Assembly: GCF_021129305.1 (NCBI RefSeq)
Contig: NZ_JAJOMB010000017.1
Location: forward strand, 167,968-231,967
Direction: 5' to 3'
Source of the DNA: Kineosporia babensis
GTDB taxonomy: Bacteria > Actinomycetota > Actinomycetes > Actinomycetales > Kineosporiaceae
DNA length: 64,000 bases
A program made the position numbers and the translations under genes. The notes beneath the pieces were generated by a model that saw only the letters and a program-made list of their open reading frames with translations, had not been told where the DNA came from and ran no database searches. Positions 51,252 through 59,361 of the stretch are shown here, in pieces (the first letter of the stretch is position 1; every line of letters starts with the position of its first letter).

Positions 51252-51343
51252 GGCACTACGCTAGAGGACATTGCCGCACGCCCACGGCCCGTGGGCGCGT
51301 GCAGCAGCTGTGAGAGCCCGTCCGTCCCCTGAGGAGTCCGTCC

Positions 51344-51592
51344 ATGCCCGAGTCCAAGCCGCGGAACAAGGGCGGCTACGAAGCCCCCCGAGCCAAGGCT
51401 GCCGCCCAGAAGCCCAACGGCCGTTTCTTCGCGCCGATCATGGTCGGGTTCCTGCTGCTGGGGCTGGCCTACATCGTGGCCTACTACCTCACCCAGGGCG
51501 ACTACCCGGTCCCCAGCCTGGGTGACTGGAACCTGGTGGTCGGCATCGGGATCGCCCTCGTCGGCTTCGGGATGCTCACCCGCTGGCGCTGA
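51344..51592 (+). CDS. crgA: Cell division protein CrgA
   Basis: An 82-aa membrane protein with a basic N terminus (MPESKPRNKGGYEAP), two transmembrane helices (about 28-48 and 60-78) and the family-typical NLVVGIGIALVGFGMLTRW end. CrgA recruits FtsQ, FtsI and wall enzymes to the septum in mycobacteria and inhibits Z-rings in Streptomyces hyphae. ATG 51344 follows GAGGAG with good spacing. It is divergent from the DUF881-trpG pair across 92 nt. Confidence 0.96.
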   Translation: MPESKPRNKGGYEAPRAKAAAQKPNGRFFAPIMVGFLLLGLAYIVAYYLTQGDYPVPSLGDWNLVVGIGIALVGFGMLTRWR

Positions 51593-51729
51593 ATGAATTA
51601 CACCGGTGAAAGTTGTCCCCAGACTTTTCCACAGGTGTGAACAACTTCGATCGAGCCCAGCGGTTGCGGCGTGAAAATCACCGCACCGCGGGCCATATCG
51701 AACCAGGTCGAGCAAATGGTGAAACACTC

Positions 51730-52338
51730 TTGAAACAGACACAACCCGCGGTGGTCTTCGACATCGGTGGCGTGCTGACCACGTCCGAAGGTGGCGTGCC
51801 CGAGCTGTCGGATCTGATCGGGGTGGAGCGCGAGCGCTTCGCGGTGCCGTACTGGAAGCACCGGCCCGACTACGACCGCGGCACCCGGCCCGCCGAGTAC
51901 TGGGGTCTGGTCGCGGCCGACCTGGGCATGGAGTTCTCGGAAGAAGATCTCGCCCGGGTCGATGAGTTCGACGCCCAGCGCTGGTCCCGGCTGGCCCCGG
52001 GCCGGCTGGAACTGATCACCGCGTTGCAGGACGCCGGGGTGAGCACGGCGCTGCTGTCCAACGCACCGGCCTCGATGGCCCAGGTGGTCAAGGGCAGCGA
52101 CTGGTCGGCCGGGTTCGACGAGCGGGTGTTCTCCTGTGACCTGGGCCTGATCAAGCCCGACGCGAAGATCTACCAGGCGGTGGAGGAAGCGCTGCAGCGG
52201 CCCGGACCCGAGCTGGTGTTCTTCGACGACCGGCCGCCGAACGTGGAGGCCGCCCGGCAGCGTGGTTGGCAGGCCTACCGGTTCACTACCCAGCAGGCCT
52301 GCCAGGAGGCCCTGCGCGACCTCGGTTTCGAGGTCTAG
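51730..52338 (+). CDS. HAD-superfamily hydrolase (subfamily IA)
   Basis: A 202-aa phosphatase-like protein. Motif I is VFDIGGVL (Asp nucleophile; the second Asp is replaced by Gly, as in many epoxide-hydrolase-N-like HADs). Motif II is LLSNAP, motif III the Lys in LIKPDAKIYQ and motif IV FFDDRPPNVEAA. The missing second Asp questions phosphatase activity. TTG 51730 is the likeliest start; GTG 51751 or farther upstream TTG codons are possible. It interrupts the usual crgA-rhomboid neighbourhood, and its stop interlocks with that of the convergent rhomboid. Confidence 0.82.
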   Translation: MKQTQPAVVFDIGGVLTTSEGGVPELSDLIGVERERFAVPYWKHRPDYDRGTRPAEYWGLVAADLGMEFSEEDLARVDEFDAQRWSRLAPGRLELITALQDAGVSTALLSNAPASMAQVVKGSDWSAGFDERVFSCDLGLIKPDAKIYQAVEEALQRPGPELVFFDDRPPNVEAARQRGWQAYRFTTQQACQEALRDLGFEV

Positions 52339-53231
52339 TAGCCGCCGAGCGGAATGAGCAGCCCCTCCGGGACCAGGCTGATCTTGATCGCGTAGGCGGC
52401 CGCCAGCAGCACCACCAGCCCGACCAGGCCCGCGGCCTGCACCGCCGTGCGATTGGCCCGGGGTGCGTACGCCAGAACCCCGGCGGCCGCGACCCCGGCC
52501 ACCAGCCCGCCCAGGTGCGCCTGCCAGGCGATGCTGGGCAGGAACAGGCCGAACGCGAAGTTGATCGCGATCAGCACCACGACCTGGGTGGTGTCGCCGT
52601 TCAGCCGGCGCTGGACCACGAAGAACGCGCCGAACAGGCCGAAGACGGCCCCCGAGGCGCCCACCGTGATGGTCCGCCAGCCGGAGCCGACGTCTGCGTC
52701 CGGCACCGCCAGCAGGAAGTAGCCGATCGAGCCGCCGACTGCGCTGATCAGGTAGAGCGCCACGAAGCGGATCCGGCCGAACAGCCGCTCCAGGTACGGC
52801 CCGGTGACCCAGAGCGCGTACATGTTGAACAGGATGTGCAGCGGGCTCGAGGGCGAGTGCAGGAACGCCGCCGTGACCAGCCGCCAGGGCTCGGACAGGG
52901 CGTACGGCGAGTAGAACGAGAAATCGGCCGTGACCTGTGGGTTCGACCGCTGCAGGAACCAGGCCACGACGCACAGGCCGATGATCGTGAAGGTGACCAC
53001 CGGACGGGTGTCCTGGGTCAGCACGGCCCCGAACGGGGTGCGGGCCTGGCGCACGCCCTTGTTCTGCTCACGCACGCAGTCGATGCACTGCACCCCGACC
53101 GCGGCCGCGCGCTGGCACTCGGGGCAGACCGGGCGCTCGCAGCGCTGGCAGCGGACGTAGGAAACGCGGTCCGGGTGGCGCGGACAGACCGGTTCGGCCG
53201 CCGCGCCACCCATGGAGGGCTGAGAGCTCAC
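52335..53231 (-). CDS. Rhomboid-family intramembrane serine protease with N-terminal zinc-binding domain
   Basis: A 298-aa membrane protease. Residues 15-55 hold a Cys/His-rich B-box-like zinc motif (CPRHPDR, CQRCERPVCPEC, CIDC). The rhomboid domain follows with six or seven helices, catalytic Ser193 in GASGAVFG and His239 in WQAHLGG; HILFNMYALW carries the conserved Asn loop. Substrates are unknown. GTG 53231 overlaps the cyclophilin stop by 4 nt, so the two are co-translated; the zinc domain would be cytoplasmic. Confidence 0.94.
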   Translation of the reverse strand: MSSQPSMGGAAAEPVCPRHPDRVSYVRCQRCERPVCPECQRAAAVGVQCIDCVREQNKGVRQARTPFGAVLTQDTRPVVTFTIIGLCVVAWFLQRSNPQVTADFSFYSPYALSEPWRLVTAAFLHSPSSPLHILFNMYALWVTGPYLERLFGRIRFVALYLISAVGGSIGYFLLAVPDADVGSGWRTITVGASGAVFGLFGAFFVVQRRLNGDTTQVVVLIAINFAFGLFLPSIAWQAHLGGLVAGVAAAGVLAYAPRANRTAVQAAGLVGLVVLLAAAYAIKISLVPEGLLIPLGGY

Positions 53232-53758
53232 CCGCGCTCGATGGTGACCCGCTCGATCACCACGTCCTTCTCCGGACGGTCACGACGGTCGGTGGCCGTC
53301 TTGCCGATGCTGTCCACCACGTCGCGGCTGGACTGGTCGGCGACCTGGCCGAAGATCGTGTGCTTGCCCTGCAGGTGGGTCGGGGTGCTCGTGGTGATGA
53401 AGAACTGCGAGCCGTTGGTGCCCCGGCCGCCGCGGATCCCGGCGTTGGCCATCGCCAGCAGGTACGGCTGGGTGAACGAGAGCTCCGGGTGGATCTCGTC
53501 GTCGAAGTTGTAGCCCGGGCCGCCGGTGCCGGTGCCGGTCGGGTCGCCACCCTGGATCATGAAGCCCTCGATGACCCGGTGGAAGATGATGCCGTCGTAG
53601 AAGTGCTTGCCGTTGTTGGCGCCCTCCTGGGTGCCCTCGGCGAGCTCGACGAAGTTACGCACCGTCTTCGGCGCGTGGTTGGGGAACAACTGGATCCGGA
53701 TGAGACCGTGGTTGGTCAGCATGTCGGCGTACAGGTTCGAGGGAAGCTGCTCGGTCAA
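53228..53758 (-). CDS. ppiA: Peptidyl-prolyl cis-trans isomerase, cyclophilin type
   Basis: A 176-aa cytoplasmic cyclophilin that speeds proline isomerisation in protein folding. It shows TNHGLIRIQLFPNHAPKTV, the catalytic Arg in FHRVIEGFMIQGGDPTGTGTGGPGY, NGSQFFITT and HTIFGQV. TTG 53758 is chosen because AAGGGG lies 8 nt upstream and the family starts a few residues before this; ATG 53722 would cut into the conserved first strand. Matches ppiA (Rv0009) in position. Confidence 0.94.
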   Translation of the reverse strand: MTEQLPSNLYADMLTNHGLIRIQLFPNHAPKTVRNFVELAEGTQEGANNGKHFYDGIIFHRVIEGFMIQGGDPTGTGTGGPGYNFDDEIHPELSFTQPYLLAMANAGIRGGRGTNGSQFFITTSTPTHLQGKHTIFGQVADQSSRDVVDSIGKTATDRRDRPEKDVVIERVTIERG

Positions 53759-53924
53759 CGGGTTGACCCCTTCTGCGTGGCGGGTTTGCGTGCCGGGGAA
53801 GTCTGTCACGGACGGTGGCACACGACCTGCGCGGTTCGCCCTCCGCAAACACTTCCGGCACCTCCTGGGGCTCCTGGTCCAACGCACGAGCACCGCACTT
53901 CGATCCGACACCCGGCACTTCGGC

Positions 53925-53953
53925 TTGGAACCGGCCGTTAAAGATCACATAGT
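53925..53953 (+). promoter_or_regulatory. Sigma-70-like promoter for the DUF5324 gene
   Basis: TTGGAA (53925-53930) and CATAGT (53948-53953) are separated by exactly 17 nt in a locally AT-rich segment, about 90 nt before ATG 54044. The 285-nt divergent region 53759-54043 shows no other clear element. Confidence 0.4.
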
Positions 53954-54043
53954 TGATCCGACGACCGGGCTCGGGTGGCACATCGCCCAGATCGCGGAAC
54001 GATGGGCCCCAGACGTGGAGAGACCCGCACGAGAAGGAGGACG

Positions 54044-54733
54044 ATGGCCGTGAGAGCGCGAAGCAAGAGGGCCAAGGCGCAGAAGGAGGCCCGGGCTCAG
54101 CTGCGGTCCGCGCTGGACACCGCGGCGGTCAACGCCCGCACGGGCGGCACGCTCGTCGCCGAGCGGGTCTCCCCGGTCGCCCACGCGACGAAGGACAAGG
54201 TGGCCGTGGTCACCAAGGACAAGGTGGTCCCGGCGGTGCGCAACGCCGCCGACCACGCCGGTCCGGCCCTGGAGAAGGGCTACAGCCAGGCTCGGGAGAA
54301 GGCCGCTCCGGTGGTCGCCCACGGCCGGGACAAGGTGGTCGACGACCTGCTGCCGAAGCTGGCCGAGGCGATCGCCGCGGCCTCGGCGGCGGCCATCGCG
54401 GCCCGCGACAACGCCGTGGACCACGCCCAGGAGCGCGCTGCCGACGTGGTGCAGAACCTGCCGGCCAACAAGAAGGCGCAGAAGAAGGCCCGTCGCCGTC
54501 AGCGTCGCCGTCGCTTCCTGATCTTCACGGTGATCACGGCGGCCGCCGGTGCGGCCGCAGTGGCCTGGAAGCAGCGCAGCGCCACCGAAGATCCGTGGAC
54601 GCCCGACCCGGGGGTCACCACGATCAACGGCGCCGCGAACGGCACTCCGCTGGCCACGCCCGGCACCCCGGTGGCGTCGGTCGAGGACGAAGAGTCCGCG
54701 CAGGTCACGGACGATTACAAGACCGAGCGCTGA
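54044..54733 (+). CDS. DUF5324-type membrane-anchored protein
   Basis: A 229-aa protein of an actinobacterial family of unknown function. A basic start (MAVRARSKRAKAQKEARAQL) is followed by an Ala/Lys-rich amphipathic region (about 15-145) with repeated DKV and HAxxK elements like LEA/apolipoprotein-type helices, an RRRQRRRRR cluster, one transmembrane helix (about 163-182) and an acidic tail. ATG 54044 follows AAGGAGG. A bidirectional hairpin terminator follows. Confidence 0.8.
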   Translation: MAVRARSKRAKAQKEARAQLRSALDTAAVNARTGGTLVAERVSPVAHATKDKVAVVTKDKVVPAVRNAADHAGPALEKGYSQAREKAAPVVAHGRDKVVDDLLPKLAEAIAAASAAAIAARDNAVDHAQERAADVVQNLPANKKAQKKARRRQRRRRFLIFTVITAAAGAAAVAWKQRSATEDPWTPDPGVTTINGAANGTPLATPGTPVASVEDEESAQVTDDYKTER

Positions 54734-54759
54734 CCGGCTCGGGTTTCACAGCAACGGAC

Positions 54760-54790
54760 GTCCCGGTCGCCTCTCAGGGGTGACCGGGAC
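54760..54790. terminator. Bidirectional hairpin overlapping the SARP stop codon
   Basis: GTCCCGGTC (54760-54768) pairs with GACCGGGAC (54782-54790), with an inner CCT/AGG pairing around CTC, followed by TTTCG on the plus strand. It separates the DUF5324 gene from the convergent SARP gene, whose TGA (54774-54776) lies inside the loop. Confidence 0.8.
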
Positions 54791-56786
54791 TTTCGTGGTG
54801 CGTCCGGGCGAGGACTTCGCGCTCCTTGGCGAAGTGCGTTTCGGCTCGGTCGTTCTCGCCCAGAGCCTCGGCCAGCCTGCCCAGATATCCGGCCACCGGC
54901 CCCAGCGTTACCATGCCGCTGCCCGCCCCGGCCAGCTCTCCCTCCGCCGGAAGCAGCTGCGCGTAAAGGCTTGTCATCATTGGCTGGTCGTTGTTCCGGA
55001 TCGCCACCTCGGCCTGCAGACAGGTGCGAACCTCGAAGAGCAGATCACGTGGGGACGCCGGCGCCGGGTTGGCGTCGATGATCGCCTGGTACCAGGGCTG
55101 GTAAGGGCCGAAGTCTTCTCCTGACAGGCGTTTTCCGTCTCCACCGTGGGTCAGGTCCAGGCAGAGCAGGGCCAGCGGCAGGATGCCATTCTCCACGCCG
55201 GGCATGCCTGAGCCGGGAAGCTTGGCGGCGGCCTGGGCATAGGCGGCTTCGGCGGCATCGGCAGTGCCGGTGATGGCCGTGCGCAGCGCCGAGTACCAGG
55301 CCGTGAACACCCCGACCAGGGGAATCCCGTGCTGCTCGGCCAGGCGGTCAGCAGTCTCGGCGTGGCGGTCGGCGGCCGATAGGTCGGCCAGCGCCGCGTA
55401 CGCCTGCAACAGGATCAGATGCCCCAGCACAGCCACCGTCGGCAACCCCTGATCCGGCGGCTGAGCCGCAGCGATCTCCAGCAGCTCATGACCGATCAGG
55501 GCACGTTGCGGGGCCAGGCCGGCCCGGTCGAAGGTCTGCAGGAAGCGGCCGTTGAGGGCCAGGGCGAGCAGGCTCGGATCGCCCAGCCGGCGGGCCAGCT
55601 GCTCGGCCTCACGAGCCGCCTGCAGCCCGCGCGGCCCGCTGTCGGCCCGCCTTTCCAGCGCGATCGTGATCAGCAGACGGGTGCGCTCGACGAGGTGTTC
55701 TTCAGCCGGAAGCCCGACCAGCGCCTGTTCCGCCGACTCGACCAGAAACGTCGACAATTCTTCGTCATCATTGGCCGTCCAGATCGCGGGGACGTCGAAA
55801 GCCCCTACCACCTGGGCAAACAGCAGCGGGTCGGCCAGCTCGGCGGCCGCCCGCACCGCCTCGGCCCGGTACTGCCGGGCCTGCGCCAGCTCCCCGGTGA
55901 CCGCGAGCGCCCGGACCAGCCCCAGCAACGCCTCCAGCCGCTCCCGCCGACCGGCCGCGCTGGTCGTGGTCGGGTCCTGCCCGCTGATCGCCGCCCGCCA
56001 AAGCCCGGAAACCTTCTCCGTCACCGGCTTTTCCAGATGCTCGGCCTGGGCCAGGACATCCTGCTCCAACCGCCGCAACGCCTCGCCCGGATCCACCCCC
56101 AACTGATCGGCCAGCACCTCCCGAACCTGCCGCAACGCAGCCAGCGCATCCCCCTGCCGACCGCTGCGGTACAGCCCGAGTGCCAGCAGCCGCCACCCGT
56201 CCTCCCGTAACGGATGCCGCGCAACGTGGGCCTCAAGTTCCGGCACCACCGCCGCCGCCCTCCCCAACCCCAACGCCGCCTCGGCCCGGCGCTCAACGCC
56301 CAGGCACCGCAACTCCTCCAGTCGCTGCACTTCCACCCGAGCCCAGGACTGATCGCCGAACTCTGCGTACGCAGGCCCGCGCCACCGTCCCAAAGCACGT
56401 TCTAGCTGGTCGTGAGCGGGTAGAAGCTGGCCGGCGTGCAGCCGTCGCTCACCCTCGCGGACCTCCTCGGCGAATTTCCAGGCGTCTACTGCGGAGGGCC
56501 GCAACACATAACCGGGCGCCTGGGTGAGAAGCAAGTGCGAGGCCGTGCGAGGAGGCCGATCGGGCTCCAAGGCCTTGCGCAACGCCCCGACGAAGGTCTG
56601 GACCGTGCCGAGCGCGTTCTGGGGCGGGTCGTCCCAGAGGTCGTCGATCAGCCACTGCACCGGGACCACGCGAGGGGCGGCGATCAGCAACCGGGCCAGC
56701 ACCGCGCGCTGCTTCAGGCCGCCCAATCTGACCGGCCCGGCATGGTTCTCGACCTCCAGCGGGCCGAGCACAGCAAAGTTCAGCAT
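54774..56786 (-). CDS. SARP-family transcriptional activator with C-terminal helical repeats
   Basis: A 670-aa regulator. The N-terminal OmpR-type winged helix (about 1-95, MLNFAVLGPLEVENHAGPVRLGG) and BTAD (about 98-245, including FAEEV and DQLGVDPGEALRRLEQ) form a complete SARP module. It is joined directly to a TPR-like helical region (about 280-660) without an NTPase domain, unlike the SARP at 23769. SARPs activate neighbouring genes through heptamer repeats, and three such repeats lie between this gene and the divergent hydrolase. ATG 56786 opens the DNA-binding domain. Confidence 0.9.
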   Translation of the reverse strand: MLNFAVLGPLEVENHAGPVRLGGLKQRAVLARLLIAAPRVVPVQWLIDDLWDDPPQNALGTVQTFVGALRKALEPDRPPRTASHLLLTQAPGYVLRPSAVDAWKFAEEVREGERRLHAGQLLPAHDQLERALGRWRGPAYAEFGDQSWARVEVQRLEELRCLGVERRAEAALGLGRAAAVVPELEAHVARHPLREDGWRLLALGLYRSGRQGDALAALRQVREVLADQLGVDPGEALRRLEQDVLAQAEHLEKPVTEKVSGLWRAAISGQDPTTTSAAGRRERLEALLGLVRALAVTGELAQARQYRAEAVRAAAELADPLLFAQVVGAFDVPAIWTANDDEELSTFLVESAEQALVGLPAEEHLVERTRLLITIALERRADSGPRGLQAAREAEQLARRLGDPSLLALALNGRFLQTFDRAGLAPQRALIGHELLEIAAAQPPDQGLPTVAVLGHLILLQAYAALADLSAADRHAETADRLAEQHGIPLVGVFTAWYSALRTAITGTADAAEAAYAQAAAKLPGSGMPGVENGILPLALLCLDLTHGGDGKRLSGEDFGPYQPWYQAIIDANPAPASPRDLLFEVRTCLQAEVAIRNNDQPMMTSLYAQLLPAEGELAGAGSGMVTLGPVAGYLGRLAEALGENDRAETHFAKEREVLARTHHESPGHP

Positions 56787-56815
56787 CGGGCTACACAGTA
56801 GGTCTTCATGCCGAC

Positions 56816-56848
56816 CTGACCAGCCACTGATCAGCTACTGATTCACCC
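56816..56848 (+). promoter_or_regulatory. Three 11-bp direct repeats, probable SARP operator
   Basis: CTGACCAGCCA, CTGATCAGCTA and CTGATTCACCC follow each other without a gap at an exact 11-bp pitch (56816, 56827, 56838). The first two match at 9 of 11 positions. The last heptamer ends 8 nt before a possible -10 element (56853-56858) and about 20 nt before the hydrolase ATG. This is the classical layout of SARP target sites: heptamer, 4-bp spacer, and the last repeat 8 bp from the -10. Confidence 0.75.
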
Positions 56849-56865
56849 AGGACACCGTAACCGGC

Positions 56866-57735
56866 ATGACCCCACAGATCCCCGGCTTCGAAGTGACCAG
56901 AATCCCCGCCACCGAAGGCATCCACCTGAACGTGGCCGTGGGCGGCACCGGCACCCCGATCGTCCTCCTGCACGGCTTCCCGCAAACCCACGTCTGCTGG
57001 CGCGAGGTAGCCGTCCAACTGGCCCGAACCAACACAGTCATCGCCCCTGACCTGCGCGGATACGGTGACAGCGACAAGCCCGAAGACAGCGGCACCACGT
57101 ACTCCAAGCGCACCATGGCCGCCGACATCGTCGCCGTCGCCCAGCACCTCGGCTTCGAGAAGTTCGCCCTGGCCGGCCACGACCGCGGCGCCCTGGTGGC
57201 GATCCGCGCCGGCCTCGACCACCCCGACGTCATCACGCACCTGGCCTCGCTCGACGTCTTCACCACGCTGGACACCTGGGATGTGATGGCCGGCCGGGCC
57301 GCCGCCGTGGGCTGGCATCTCTACCTGATGGCCCAGCCCCCGGGCCTGCCGGAAACCATGATCAACGCCGTGCCGGACGAGTTCTTCGGCCACTTCCTCG
57401 ACGGGTGGGCCAAGACGCCTGTGCCCACCGACGTCCGCAATTTGTACTTGAAGAAGTCCCGCGAAGCCGTCGGCTCGATCGTCGCCGACTACCGCGCCTC
57501 GGCCGGGATCGACGTGGAGCACGACGAGGCCGACCGCGCGCAGGGCAACCGGCTGAAGATGCCGGTGCTGGTGCTGCAGCAGGACTGGGGACCGCAGATG
57601 ACCGGGCACGCCGTGCAGCGCTGGCAGCACTGGGCGCCCGATCTGGAACATCGCACCGTGACCTGCGGGCACTTCATGGCCGAGGAGGACCCGGAGCTGA
57701 TCGTCCAGGCCCTGCGCGACCTGCTAGCTCGGTAG
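56866..57735 (+). CDS. Alpha/beta hydrolase (epoxide hydrolase / haloacetate dehalogenase-like)
   Basis: A 289-aa cytoplasmic hydrolase with oxyanion HGFPQT (36-41), nucleophile Asp106 in GHDRGA and catalytic His in CGHFMAEEDPE. Asp as nucleophile places it with epoxide hydrolases and dehalogenases. The second Arg that binds carboxylate in fluoroacetate dehalogenase (GHDRGGR) is Leu110 here, so epoxide hydrolase activity is more likely. No ribosome site precedes ATG 56866, and a -10-like element lies 8-13 nt before it, suggesting a leaderless transcript activated by the SARP. The tail overlaps the MarR-like gene by 12 nt. Confidence 0.85.
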   Translation: MTPQIPGFEVTRIPATEGIHLNVAVGGTGTPIVLLHGFPQTHVCWREVAVQLARTNTVIAPDLRGYGDSDKPEDSGTTYSKRTMAADIVAVAQHLGFEKFALAGHDRGALVAIRAGLDHPDVITHLASLDVFTTLDTWDVMAGRAAAVGWHLYLMAQPPGLPETMINAVPDEFFGHFLDGWAKTPVPTDVRNLYLKKSREAVGSIVADYRASAGIDVEHDEADRAQGNRLKMPVLVLQQDWGPQMTGHAVQRWQHWAPDLEHRTVTCGHFMAEEDPELIVQALRDLLAR

Positions 57736-58167
57736 TGAGCTGTCCCCACCGAGGTTCTCGATCATCCGCCGTAGCGTGTTGATCGTGGTCACGTAGTCGT
57801 CCGGATCGATGCCCGCGAGCGTGTCCTGCTGCGCCGCGGACATCCGTCCCCGGGCCTTTTCCAGCTCCTGGGTGCCGAGCGCGGTCAGGCTGAGGGTCTC
57901 GTTCTCCGCCAGCCAGCCGCGCTCGATCAGATCGTCGAACACGTCCTCGAACTCGATCCCCAGGTCGTCGAACGGCTGCAGCTTGTCCGCCAGTTCGGTC
58001 CGCGCCCAGGTACCTCGCGCCACGTGGTTGAGCGTCCACCAATGCGGCTGGGTGAGCTGCTGGATCGCCAGTTCGGCGCGCAGCCGGCCGACGGTTGCCT
58101 GGTAGGCAACCCGGCTCCAGTAGCCGATCGGCTGGGCGGCGACCTGCTCGGTGGGGTACTCGTTCAT
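57724..58167 (-). CDS. MarR-like winged-helix regulator
   Basis: A 147-aa protein resembling a small MarR-related family: an N-terminal helix (YWSRVAYQATVGRLRAELA), LTQPHWWTLNHVA, the winged helix (about 45-110; TRAELADKL-type ELADKLQPFDD, LIERGWLAENETLSLTALG) and a C-terminal helix. The likely DNA target is its own promoter or the heme A synthase 33 nt upstream on the same strand. ATG 58167 begins the conserved N terminus. Confidence 0.75.
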   Translation of the reverse strand: MNEYPTEQVAAQPIGYWSRVAYQATVGRLRAELAIQQLTQPHWWTLNHVARGTWARTELADKLQPFDDLGIEFEDVFDDLIERGWLAENETLSLTALGTQELEKARGRMSAAQQDTLAGIDPDDYVTTINTLRRMIENLGGDSSLPS

Positions 58168-58200
58168 GCGGTCACCGTAGGAAATGAACCGTGCTTGAGG

Positions 58201-59265
58201 TCAAGCGTTGGCCGGGGCGGGCGTCTCGGGCTCCCGCTCGAGGGCCACCGGATCGGGGTGGATGGTGGCCAGCAGTACGCGCAGCAGACCCACCCAGACC
58301 AGCGCTGCACCGACCATGTGCGCGGCAACCACGACCCAGGGCAGGCCGTCCAGGCTCTGGTACACGCCGATCAGCCCCTGCCCGAGCAGCAGCCCGACCA
58401 GGATCAGGCCGCGCTGGAAGGTCTTGCGGTCGCCCGCCTGCTGGGCGGCCCAGGTGCAGCCCACGGCCAGCACCAGCACCAGGAGCGCGATCAGGCCGTG
58501 CAGCCAGGCCAGCCCGGCCCAGTCCAGCTCGATCCGGTGCACCTCGTTGGAGTCGCCCGGGTGCGGGCCGGCACCAGTGGTCAGTGTGCCCGCCACCACC
58601 AGGAGCCCACCCACGGCCAGCAGGATCCAGGCCAGCTTGGTGCGCACCGGACGGGTGGGGTCGGGCGGGATCTGATTGAGGACGCTCGCACTGTCGGCTT
58701 TGTCTTGTTCCATCAGCGCCTTGGCCCGGCGGTAGCGCGTGCCCGGACCCTCAGGCACCGAGAACTTGCTGCTCCAGCGCTCGAAGGCCGGGCTGTGGGC
58801 GTAGTCGTAGCTCAGCGTCGTGGTGGTCAGCAGCAACGTGGCCGCGCAGAAGTGGATCGCCACCATGTACGGGTTCAGGCCGGTCCAGACCGTGATCCCG
58901 CCGAGCACCGCGTTCAGCAGGATGATGAAGAACTGCGACCAGGTGGTGCGCACCAGCCAGCGGTTGGGCACCTTCTGCAGTCGGGCGGTGATGATCGCCA
59001 GGCCCACCGCGATCGAGATCACGAAGGTCAGCATCCGGTTGGTGAACTCGATGGTGCCGTGGATGCCCATCTCGGCAGGCACGATCAGCGAGTCGTCGGT
59101 GCACTTGGGCCACGTCGGGCAGCCCAGACCGGAACCCGTCAGCCGGACGATGCCGCCGGTGAGGATGATGCCGATACTGCACAGCAGAGCGAACGTGGTG
59201 GCCCAGCGCACCGCTCGCGGAGACAGATTTACGTAGGGCTCCAGCAGGCCGAACGGCGTACGCAT
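58201..59265 (-). CDS. ctaA: Heme A synthase (COX15/CtaA)
   Basis: A 354-aa membrane enzyme oxidising the C8 methyl of heme O to make heme A for cytochrome aa3 oxidase. It has eight transmembrane helices in two four-helix halves. Conserved features are GGIVRLTGSGLGCPTWPKC (redox Cys pair region), the His in EMGIHGTIEFTNRM, the His in AIHFCAATLL and, in the second half, LHGLIALLV and AAHMVGAALVW. A hydrophilic loop of about 50 residues (after SYDYAHSP) is longer than in Bacillus CtaA. ATG 59265 is chosen; GTG 59319 is possible. Confidence 0.94.
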   Translation of the reverse strand: MRTPFGLLEPYVNLSPRAVRWATTFALLCSIGIILTGGIVRLTGSGLGCPTWPKCTDDSLIVPAEMGIHGTIEFTNRMLTFVISIAVGLAIITARLQKVPNRWLVRTTWSQFFIILLNAVLGGITVWTGLNPYMVAIHFCAATLLLTTTTLSYDYAHSPAFERWSSKFSVPEGPGTRYRRAKALMEQDKADSASVLNQIPPDPTRPVRTKLAWILLAVGGLLVVAGTLTTGAGPHPGDSNEVHRIELDWAGLAWLHGLIALLVLVLAVGCTWAAQQAGDRKTFQRGLILVGLLLGQGLIGVYQSLDGLPWVVVAAHMVGAALVWVGLLRVLLATIHPDPVALEREPETPAPANA

Positions 59266-59361
59266 GGGGTCGAGTCTGTCATGCAGCCTGCGGTGATCCG
59301 GTTGCAGGGCGTGGGTCACGGGCTTTCGGGGACGAATGGACGCGCCGGTTCGGGACCAAGG

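Noticed and set aside
52266..53513. 415-codon plus-strand frame across the rhomboid and cyclophilin genes
   Set aside because: Antisense to two well-recognised genes; composition is that of a shadow frame.
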